Translations under genes and position numbers: made by a program
In this document: positions 15,685 through 22,496 of the stretch, piece after piece
Layout of the letters: each line of letters opens with the position of its first letter
How positions within the stretch are numbered: the first letter of the stretch is position 1
The notes under the pieces: model-generated
What the model saw: only the letters and a program-made list of their open reading frames with translations
Database searches by the model: none
Told to the model about the DNA's origin: nothing
DNA from: an uncultured Treponema sp.
Lineage (GTDB): Bacteria > Spirochaetota > Spirochaetia > Treponematales > Treponemataceae
Length of the DNA stretch: 58,516 nt
NCBI RefSeq assembly: GCF_934725225.1
Contig: NZ_CAKVAM010000008.1
Location: 1-58,516 of the forward strand
Direction of reading: 5' to 3'

Positions 15685-17748
15685 ATGAAAAAGGAAAATA
15701 AATTTATTTCATGGATAAAAAATCCTTCCGCGGACATCTGGCTTTTTATAGTTGCCGTTGTTCTTTTGAATCTTGTTGCTTCCCGCGCTTTTTTTAGAAT
15801 CGACTTGACGGAATCAAAATCATATTCGCTTTCATCTTCGAGCAAAGAAGTTGTAAAAAATCTTGAGGAGCCGCTGAACGTAAAAGTTTTCTTTTCAGCA
15901 AATCTTCCGTCGCCTTATTCGAACGTTGAGCAGTATGTGAAAGATATTTTGGCTGAATACGGAAATTCCGCGAATAAAAATTTCAGCTGCGAATTTTTTG
16001 ACATGGAAGATTACGACAATCAGAGAATTGCAAGAGGCTACGGGCTGAATCAAATTCAAATCCGCGAGCTAAAGAATAATGAAGTCGGCTTGAAAAATGT
16101 GTTCATGGGAATTGTTATTTCTTATGCGGACCAAATAGAAAAAATTGACGGCATTTCTTCAAGCGACGGATTGGAATACAAAATTACTTCCGCCATTGGA
16201 AAAATTATTTCCAGCACAAATATTCTTGCGGGACTTTCCGACAATGTAAAAGTTTCGCTTTACAAATCTGAATCGCTTGAGCAGTTTAATATTTCCGGCT
16301 TTGAAAAAATTGACGATGAAGTTGGAAAAGCTTTTTCTGCGGCGAACAAAAAATTTAAAGGTCGGCTTGATTTTAAATCTGAAAATCCTGATTCTGAAAC
16401 TTCTCTTGCGCTCGGAAAAAAATATGGAATCCAGTCAGTGTCTTGGAAAAATCCTGATGGAAAAATTGAATACGGAACAATCGGGCTTGTTGTTGAATAT
16501 GGTCAGAAAGTTCAGCTTGTTCCGCTTAGACTTACAAACGCAATTTTTCAATATGTGGTTTCGGGACTTGACGACTTGGAAGAAAATATTGAAGAGTGCG
16601 TGAAAACTGTTGTTTCAAAAACTGATGTGATTGTTTATGTTGCAGGACACGGCGAGCATTCTCTTGCGGACAAAAACGATTCAATGTATTTGAAAAGTCT
16701 TCTTGCCGACACTTATGATTTGCAGGAAGTAAATCTTTTGGAAAATGAAATTCCGATTTCTGCGCAGTTGCTGATTGTAAACGGTCCGAAAGAAAAATTT
16801 TCAGATGCTGAGCTTTATAAAATTGATCAGTTTGTTTTGCGCGGCGGAAATGCAATTTTCTTTGTTGATTCAGTTGACGAGATTATGCCTTATGGCGAAA
16901 TGGCTTATTACAGCCAGCCTGAATATGTTCCTGTTGAAAACGGACTTGAAAAACTTTTTGACAGCTACGGAATAAAAATCGGCAATGAATATGTTATGGA
17001 TGAAAAATGTTTTTCTCAGTTGACCCAGCAATATGGAAAACTTGACTTTTATTATACGCCGCTGATTCAAAAAAATTGCCTTGACCAAAAAAATCTTATA
17101 TCAAAAAATCTTGGCAACATTTTCTTTCCGCAGACTTTTGAAATTGATATTTCTGGCGCAAAAGAAAACAAAGATGCAAAAGTTTCTGTCATTGCAAAAA
17201 CTTCTGAAAAATCTTGGACTGTTCCTGTCGCAGAAAATTTTGTTTTAAGTCCTATGTCGATTTTTCCGCCGAAGGAAGAAGACAAGTTCAGCTCTAAAAA
17301 TGTCGCGGTTTTGATTGAAGGAAAATTTAAAAGCGCATTTGACAACTCTCCTTTTGAAAGCGAAGCTGAAAATGTCTTGGCGGCAAAAAATCATTTGGAT
17401 TCAAGCATTCAAAATTCAAAAATCTTCATCGCTTCAACATCTTGCATTGCAACCGCAAAGTTCGGTCTGCTTCAGGAAGATTCACAAACTCCGAATTCTT
17501 ATTTTGTCCGCAATGCAGTTGACTACATGAACGGCAAGGAAGATTTCTGCTCAATGCGCACAAAGAACCTTTCGCTTAACACGCTCAAAATGTCTTCTGG
17601 AAAATTTGCGCTTGCTGTGAAATATTTTAATCAGGTTGGGCTTGCGGTTCTTGTTGCTTTAGGCGGACTTTGTGTATTTGTTTTGCGCCGTCAGCACAGG
17701 GAAAAAATCCGAATGACTTACGATCCGGAAGATCCGCGGCAAAAATAA
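15685..17748 (+). CDS. GldG-family ABC-associated membrane protein
   Basis: Protein of 687 residues. One N-terminal membrane segment (WLFIVAVVLLNLVASRAFF) is followed by the RIDLTESKSYSLSSSSKEVVKNL motif of GldG/intraflagellar-transport-like proteins, a large extracytoplasmic region with LPSPYSNVEQYVKDILAEYG, and a C-terminal membrane anchor (VGLAVLVALGGLCVFVLRR). It starts 3 bases after the permease gene. It presumably assembles with the two upstream subunits; what it moves or senses is unknown. Confidence 0.85.
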   Translation: MKKENKFISWIKNPSADIWLFIVAVVLLNLVASRAFFRIDLTESKSYSLSSSSKEVVKNLEEPLNVKVFFSANLPSPYSNVEQYVKDILAEYGNSANKNFSCEFFDMEDYDNQRIARGYGLNQIQIRELKNNEVGLKNVFMGIVISYADQIEKIDGISSSDGLEYKITSAIGKIISSTNILAGLSDNVKVSLYKSESLEQFNISGFEKIDDEVGKAFSAANKKFKGRLDFKSENPDSETSLALGKKYGIQSVSWKNPDGKIEYGTIGLVVEYGQKVQLVPLRLTNAIFQYVVSGLDDLEENIEECVKTVVSKTDVIVYVAGHGEHSLADKNDSMYLKSLLADTYDLQEVNLLENEIPISAQLLIVNGPKEKFSDAELYKIDQFVLRGGNAIFFVDSVDEIMPYGEMAYYSQPEYVPVENGLEKLFDSYGIKIGNEYVMDEKCFSQLTQQYGKLDFYYTPLIQKNCLDQKNLISKNLGNIFFPQTFEIDISGAKENKDAKVSVIAKTSEKSWTVPVAENFVLSPMSIFPPKEEDKFSSKNVAVLIEGKFKSAFDNSPFESEAENVLAAKNHLDSSIQNSKIFIASTSCIATAKFGLLQEDSQTPNSYFVRNAVDYMNGKEDFCSMRTKNLSLNTLKMSSGKFALAVKYFNQVGLAVLVALGGLCVFVLRRQHREKIRMTYDPEDPRQK

Positions 17749-17768
17749 TAATTTAAATGGAGCTAGAA

Positions 17769-18311
17769 ATGAAAAATATTTATACAAGAAAAATAGTTCT
17801 TCTTTCATCGATTGCAATTCTGTTCGTGATTTATATTCTCCAAATTTCTTTTTTGGGCAGGTCGAAAGTAAAAACCGTTTACACGAATGAAGAAATTGAT
17901 TCTGTTGAAATAACAAAAAACGGCGGACACATTCTTTCGCTTAAAAAAGAAAATGAAAAATGGCTCGTGGAAAATTTTCCTGCAATGGAAAACCGCGCGA
18001 ACAGAATTGTAAATTCAGTCAATGAAATAAAAATTCTTTCAACTGTATCTTACGATTTGAACGACTTGGAACGCTACGGTTTGACTGACGAGAATGCTGT
18101 AAAAGTTGTGGCTTCTTCAGGCGGAAAAGTTGAACGCACTTTGTACGTTGGAAAAGATTCTGTTGCGGGAAGCCAGTGCTATGTGCGCCTCGATGATGAA
18201 AAGAAAATCTATCTTGCGCAAGGCTCGTTAAAATCAACATTTGAAGTTTCCGCAGATGAAATAAAAGAAAAGCCAAAAACGGAAAATTCACAAGGCGCAG
18301 AAACAGAATAA
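17769..18311 (+). CDS. DUF4340 domain protein
   Basis: Protein of 180 residues. An N-terminal membrane anchor (IVLLSSIAILFVIYILQIS) precedes a beta-rich domain with EEIDSVEITKNGG, then LNDLERYGLTDENAVKV and LYVGKDSVAGSQCYVRLDD, the pattern of DUF4340. It is shorter than many homologues. Start ATG at 17769 is chosen because GGAG lies just before it; an upstream in-frame ATG at 17757 overlaps that site. Last gene of the GldAFG-like operon, where DUF4340 proteins usually sit. Confidence 0.8.
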   Translation: MKNIYTRKIVLLSSIAILFVIYILQISFLGRSKVKTVYTNEEIDSVEITKNGGHILSLKKENEKWLVENFPAMENRANRIVNSVNEIKILSTVSYDLNDLERYGLTDENAVKVVASSGGKVERTLYVGKDSVAGSQCYVRLDDEKKIYLAQGSLKSTFEVSADEIKEKPKTENSQGAETE

Positions 18312-18318
18312 AACTTTT

Positions 18319-19086
18319 TCACTTGAACAGCAGGGAAAGTTCTTCGCTTGAAAGTTCTCTGCTGTCTCCCGGCGCGAGCTTTTCATCCAGCGCAAGGCTT
18401 CCGATTGAAATTCTTTTTAAGAATACAACTCTGTTTCCTTGCGCGCTGAACATCCGTTTTACCTGATGAAATTTTCCTTCTGTAATTGTGAGGCGGCAGG
18501 AACTTGCGCTGTTCCATTCCAGAATTGCCGGCCTTGAAATAAATTCTCTTTCATTTTTTTCAGACGGAATAAAAAATCCTTCGCTGAATTTTTCTTCAAG
18601 AAATTTTCTTTGTGCTTCTGATTCATTTTTTTCAAGTTCAACGTAGTAAGTTTTTTTCACATGGAAAAGCGGATTTGCGAGGCTGTACGAAAAATCTCCG
18701 TTCGTTGTAAAAATCAAAAGCCCTTCCGTGTCTGTGTCCAGCCGTCCAACAGTATGAATTTTTTGCAGCGAATTTTCTTTTGCATAGTCAAAGTATTTTT
18801 GCGGAACAAAACTATAGACCGTTTTGTAAAGTCCGTCGTCTTTTGTGGAGCAGATAGCGTCCGTCTGTTTGTTCATCATAAGATAGATGTCCGGCGCAAG
18901 ATTTTTTTTGATTCCGTCTATGGAAATTTCATCCGATGCAAGGTTCAGCCTGAATCCGCTTTCAAGAACCCTTGAGCCGTTCACGCATACATTGTGCTTT
19001 TGCAAAAGCCTGCGCACTCTTCTGTGCGTGCTGATTCCCCGCCGGATAAAAATAGTGTCCAGCCGCTCCTTAAAAAGTCCGTCCAT
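18319..19086 (-). CDS. 16S rRNA pseudouridine synthase, RsuA/RluB family
   Basis: Protein of about 255 residues. The N-terminal S4 RNA-binding domain (ERLDTIFIRRGISTHRRVRR...VCVNG) precedes the synthase domain with the catalytic Asp in GRLDTDTEGLLIFT, plus a C-terminal TITEGKFHQVKRMF motif. The family isomerises uridine in rRNA; the exact site cannot be read from the sequence. A frame from 19131 (TTG) would add 15 residues, but neither start has a clear ribosome-binding site. It converges with the DUF4340 gene, with 7 bases between. Confidence 0.85.
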   Translation of the reverse strand: MDGLFKERLDTIFIRRGISTHRRVRRLLQKHNVCVNGSRVLESGFRLNLASDEISIDGIKKNLAPDIYLMMNKQTDAICSTKDDGLYKTVYSFVPQKYFDYAKENSLQKIHTVGRLDTDTEGLLIFTTNGDFSYSLANPLFHVKKTYYVELEKNESEAQRKFLEEKFSEGFFIPSEKNEREFISRPAILEWNSASSCRLTITEGKFHQVKRMFSAQGNRVVFLKRISIGSLALDEKLAPGDSRELSSEELSLLFK

Positions 19087-19207
19087 TTGCGAAAGTATAT
19101 ATGCACGCTTCCAAAAAATCAACTTTGCCAAAGTTTATCATTCGAAAAATTGCTATGTAAATTTTATCTAGTAGAAAATTTGACAAATTTACAGTACACT
19201 ATGTTCT

Positions 19208-19819
19208 ATGTCGCAGATTCCACATCCTTTTGTAAAATGGGCAGGCGGAAAAACTCAGCTCTTGCCGGAAATCAGAAAACATTATCCTCAAGAAATCAAA
19301 AAATACTGCGAGCCGTTTGTGGGCGGCGGCGCGGTTCTGTTCGATGTGCTTCAAAAATGCCACCCGGAAGAAGTGCTGATAAACGACATGAATTCGGAGC
19401 TGATAAACACATATTTGCAGATAAAAAACAACTGCGATAATCTGTTGAAACAGCTTTCAGAAATTCAAAATAAATATAAAAATCAAACTTTGGAAGAAAA
19501 CAAAATTCTTTTTTACGAAAAGCGCCTTCGCTACAACGAGCTAAAAATCAACAGAAACGACGCTGAAAATCTTGAAAAAGCCGCGCTCTTTATTTTTCTG
19601 AACAAAACCTGCTTCAACGGACTTTACCGCGTGAACAAAAAAGGCGAATTCAACGTTCCGTTTAACAATGCAAAAAATCCGCTGATTTGCGATAACGAAA
19701 ATCAGTACGTGCCGGCTAAAGCCGTCGGGCTTTCCGCACTTCGCTACTGCTCATTCCGCCGCAACTTTCAGTTGCTCTGGAACTTCGGTGCTCCAATCCC
19801 TCACGCGAGAATAGCATAA
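19208..19819 (+). pseudogene. dam-like DNA adenine methylase, truncated at its 3' end
   Basis: Residues 1 to about 165 match the D12 class (DpnM/Dam) N6-adenine methyltransferases: HPFVKWAGGKTQLLPEI and the SAM-binding EPFVGGGAVLFDV, then NKTCFNGLYRVNKKGEFNVP. Homology stops near 19703. The remaining 35 or so residues are a translation of the GC-rich 83-bp element at 19724-19806. The catalytic DPPY motif, which lies in the missing C-terminal third, is absent, so the product should be inactive. It appears to be the left remnant of a DpnII-like GATC restriction-modification locus. Confidence 0.82.
19724..19806 (+). repeat. 83-bp GC-rich element, left copy (inverted relative to right copy)
   Basis: Begins GTCGGGCTTTCCG and ends AATCCCTCACGC. 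The minus strand of 21248-21330 has the same length, begins GTCGGGCTATTCG and ends TATCCCTAACGC, and shares CGCTA..GCT.CATT inside. The two copies point inward around an AT-rich two-gene insert. Confidence 0.6.
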
Positions 19820-19834
19820 ATAAAGGAAGATTTT

Positions 19835-20578
19835 ATGAAACAATATGAAGCAGTAATTCAAACTTTAGAAAAACTTGGCGGTGCTGCAACTTTAGGACAA
19901 TTAAATCAGGAAGTATTTAAAATAAAAGATTGCGAATGGAAATCAAAAACTCCTTTTGCCTCAATCCGCCGGATTGTTCAAGAAAATCCAAACATTTATA
20001 AAATCAAACCTGGACTTTGGGCTTTAAAATCTTATCAAAAAGAACTTGAACAAAAAGGAATTGTCGTTGAAACCGAAAAAAATAAAAATTCAAAAATTGT
20101 TCAAGAATTTACACATTCATATTATCAGGGACTTTTGGTGACTATCGGCAATTTGAGAAACAAGAAAACTTTTGTTCCTAATCAAGATAAGTCAAAAATG
20201 TTTCTTAATGAAAGGCTTGGTGATTTGCGAACATTGCAGGAACAACCGGCATATTCTTATGAAAAGTTTACGCAAAGAAGCTCGACAATTGATGTAATTT
20301 GGTTTAACGAAAGAGAAATGCCGGAAGATTTTTTTGAAGTGGAACATTCTACAGACATTCAAAACTCCCTTACAAAATTTTCAGATTTGCAGGATTTTTA
20401 TACAAATATGTATATTGTTGCAGATGAAAAGCGTCATGCTGAATATGATAAGAAGTTGGGCTATACAGCATTTGATAAGATTAGAAAAGATAAAAGAGTA
20501 AAATTTTTAAGCTATGACAAAATTGAAAAACTGTACAAGCTCGAAATAGAAAAAAAAGAACTGGATTTAATTTTGTAG
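19835..20578 (+). CDS. HTH plus PD-(D/E)XK-like putative restriction endonuclease
   Basis: Protein of 247 residues. Residues 1-68 look like a HARE-type winged helix (LEKLGGAATLGQLNQEVF, then FASIRRIVQENPNIYKIKPG, then LWALKSY), a domain often fused to restriction enzymes. The C-terminal part has STIDVIWFNEREMPEDFFEV followed by EHSTDIQNSLTKFSDL. The spacing of Asp in IDVIW and Glu in EVE fits a PD-(D/E)XK nuclease core with the Lys replaced (inference). The gene is AT-rich compared with its flanks and lies in an insert between two broken methylase genes. AAAGGAAG precedes the ATG. No cognate methylase is adjacent, so it could equally be a stand-alone defence or regulatory protein. Confidence 0.55.
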   Translation: MKQYEAVIQTLEKLGGAATLGQLNQEVFKIKDCEWKSKTPFASIRRIVQENPNIYKIKPGLWALKSYQKELEQKGIVVETEKNKNSKIVQEFTHSYYQGLLVTIGNLRNKKTFVPNQDKSKMFLNERLGDLRTLQEQPAYSYEKFTQRSSTIDVIWFNEREMPEDFFEVEHSTDIQNSLTKFSDLQDFYTNMYIVADEKRHAEYDKKLGYTAFDKIRKDKRVKFLSYDKIEKLYKLEIEKKELDLIL

Positions 20579-20612
20579 TTGATCAAAATAAAAATTCGAT
20601 CAATATTTTGGT

Positions 20613-21230
20613 ATGAACGAATATATGTTTTATACCCTTGAAGGATTTACACAATCTCCAAATAAAACTGACTGTGAGAATTTGCAGATACTTGGTTTTG
20701 AGAAAGCGGAAAACTTGGAAGCCGCAAAAGAGCATCTTCTTGTAAATAATGACTGGATTTTTAAATATGGTTTTGACGCAGAAAAAATTCTTTCAAAGAA
20801 AATTTTAACAGAAGAATCTTTAGCTTCCATAAAAACCGTTGTTGATTATCTTTGGGAAGATGAAGAAAAAGACTATGAAGAATGTTTTGCGTCAGATGGA
20901 AATATTGACAACCATATTTTTAAGCATTTGAGAAAATTGAAATTGTTGACAGAAGAAAATAGGAAAACTTCTGAATTTTATTCAATTGAAGATAAAATTT
21001 CTTTTTTATTTAAAAAATATAATTCGGACAATAAAGACCCTAGAATCATCTTGAAATCAGTTCTCTTAGATATAGGGTTAGAAGAAGAGAAATCAAGCTT
21101 AATTTCAATAGAAGCAGGTGGTTCTCAATGCAAAGTGACAAGCGAATATTTGAAAAATATTTTTATTCCTGAAAATATTTTTGAAGAAGTCCTTGCTGCT
21201 ATTAGATATTTTTACTATGAGTTTGAATAA
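20613..21230 (+). CDS. hypothetical protein, second gene of the insert
   Basis: Protein of 205 residues, acidic and AT-rich in codon use. I do not recognise a characterised family. The N-terminus (MFYTLEGFTQSPN, then ENLQILGFEKAENLEAAKE) looks like a small module found at the start of assorted hypothetical proteins in gut bacteria. The remainder is predicted helical. No signal peptide or membrane segment. It lies 34 bases after the putative nuclease with no separate promoter visible, so the two may act together. There is no good ribosome-binding site; an alternative start is the ATG at 20625. Confidence 0.5.
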   Translation: MNEYMFYTLEGFTQSPNKTDCENLQILGFEKAENLEAAKEHLLVNNDWIFKYGFDAEKILSKKILTEESLASIKTVVDYLWEDEEKDYEECFASDGNIDNHIFKHLRKLKLLTEENRKTSEFYSIEDKISFLFKKYNSDNKDPRIILKSVLLDIGLEEEKSSLISIEAGGSQCKVTSEYLKNIFIPENIFEEVLAAIRYFYYEFE

Positions 21231-21247
21231 TTTCAAAGAATAAAACA

Positions 21248-21330
21248 GCGTTAGGGATAGTAGTGGCGGCGTAGCCGTTGCGGAACGTAGTGCAGCAATG
21301 TAGCGATAGCGTAACCACGAATAGCCCGAC
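21248..21330 (-). repeat. 83-bp GC-rich element, right copy
   Basis: Minus-strand counterpart of the element at 19724-19806. On the plus strand it reads GCGTTAGGGATAG to ATAGCCCGAC and can fold: GGGATAG.AGTGG against CCAC.AATAGCCC as the outer stem, CGGC-GTA-GCCG and TTGCG...CGTAA inside. The core order differs from a canonical integron attC (RYYYAAC...GTTRRRY), so identity as a recombination site is open. Confidence 0.55.
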
Positions 21331-21365
21331 CCGAACAGAGTGAGGGAAACGCCCAGCTTATAATC

Positions 21366-22112
21366 TCTGTTCAGTCCGGGAAGCAGGTGAGCGTGAACAA
21401 GGGCGACTGGGATAAATCTCAGGGTTTTGAAAAGGACAACGACTTTAACCGCGAATGGCTTTCTGCTTGCCGCTCGCATTTGAAGGACGACGGAACAATC
21501 TGGATTTCGGGAACGTATCACAATATTTTTTCAGTTGCGCAGATGCTGAACGAGCTGGACTTCCGCATTTTGAACTGCGTCACTTGGGCAAAGACGAATC
21601 CGCCGCCGAATCTTTCGTGCCGTTTTTTCACCCATTCAACTGAGTTTATCTTATGGGCAAGAAAAAGCAAGAAAGTTCCGCATTATTTTAACTATGAGCT
21701 GATGAAGGAAATCAACGGAGGAACTCAGATGCGCGACCTGTGGAGCTTGCCTGCAATCGCGAAGTGGGAAAAATCCTGCGGAAAGCATCCGACCCAAAAG
21801 CCTCTTCCGCTCCTTGCGCGGATTATCCTTGCTTCCACAAAAGAAAACGCATGGATTTTAGATCCGTTCACGGGAAGCTCCACGACAGGAATCGCCGCCT
21901 CGCTCCTGAACCGCCGTTTTTTGGGAATCGACCGAGAGACAGAATTTTTGGAACTTTCAAAAGCTCGGCGTGAGGAAATCGAAAATCCGCAGGTTCGCAA
22001 GGCTTACCACGATAAAATCCTGAAATATTCCGACAAGCCTATTCGCGGAATTGCGGAGCTTTGCGAGATTCACGAGGACGAGCCGTATTTTGGCGTGGAC
22101 TTGCCGTTTTAG
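21366..22112 (+). pseudogene. dpnA-like DNA methyltransferase lacking its N-terminus
   Basis: From SVQSGKQVSVNKGDWDKS onward the frame matches DpnA-type (beta-class) adenine methyltransferases: NREWLSACRSHLKDDGTIWI, then TNPPPNLSCRFFTHSTEFIL, the KHPTQKPLPLL motif and the SAM-binding LDPFTGSSTTG near the C-terminus. The part that should precede it, with the catalytic DPPY motif, is missing; upstream sequence is the inverted 83-bp element. A GTG at 21387 could still start a 241-residue product, but it would lack the active site. Probably the right-hand remnant of the same locus as the truncated dam. Confidence 0.82.
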
Positions 22113-22137
22113 GTTATTTGCAAATGAAATTATTTCA

Positions 22138-22424
22138 CGACTTGCCCAATGCGTTTTTCGTCTATGCGGAAAATTTCACGACCTGCCCAACGCGTTTTTT
22201 GCTCATTCGAAAACTTTCGCGCTCTCCCCAACGCATTTTTGGCTCGTGCAAAAACTTTAACGCTTTGCCCAACGAAATTTCAATCCGTTCGAAAATCTTA
22301 ATACGTCGCCCAACACAATTTCACCTTGTTCGAAAATTTTAATGCTTTGCCCAATGCGCTTTTTAGTCGTGTGAAAATTTTTATTCACTGCCCAAACTGT
22401 TTCCGGCTTAAAAAATTTAGATTT
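22138..22424. repeat. tandem array of seven imperfect 41-bp units
   Basis: Units start at 22138, 22179, 22220, 22261, 22302, 22343 and 22384, exactly 41 bases apart. Each has GCCCAA (CCCCAA in one) at bases 7-12, a T-rich block (TTTTT or ATTTC) next, and a GAAAA/CAAAA-TTT block near base 30. Sequence between is variable. 41 bases is not a multiple of three, so the array is non-coding. It fills the space between the broken dpnA and the polA promoter. Confidence 0.8.
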
Positions 22425-22428
22425 TTAT

Positions 22429-22490
22429 AATCCGTGTGGCAATTTAAAGCTGCGGCGTATCTTTTTTTTAGTTTCAAGCTGTGGTAAAAT
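22429..22490 (+). promoter_or_regulatory. polA promoter region
   Basis: The extended -10 TGGTAAAAT ends at 22490, 6 bases before the polA ATG, and there is no Shine-Dalgarno sequence. Upstream lies AATCCGTGTGGCAATT (22429-22444), also found before the SUMF1 gene (one base shorter, 50312-50326) and murE (53749-53764). Confidence 0.5.
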
Positions 22491-22496
22491 CATTTC

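Noticed and set aside
21248..21330. Canonical integron attC site
   Set aside because: The core-like ends occur in reverse order and no integrase gene is in the window; kept only as an open possibility.
22061..22342. Plus-strand frame of 93 codons with peptide-like repeats
   Set aside because: The apparent repeats come from the 41-bp array, whose period is not a multiple of three.
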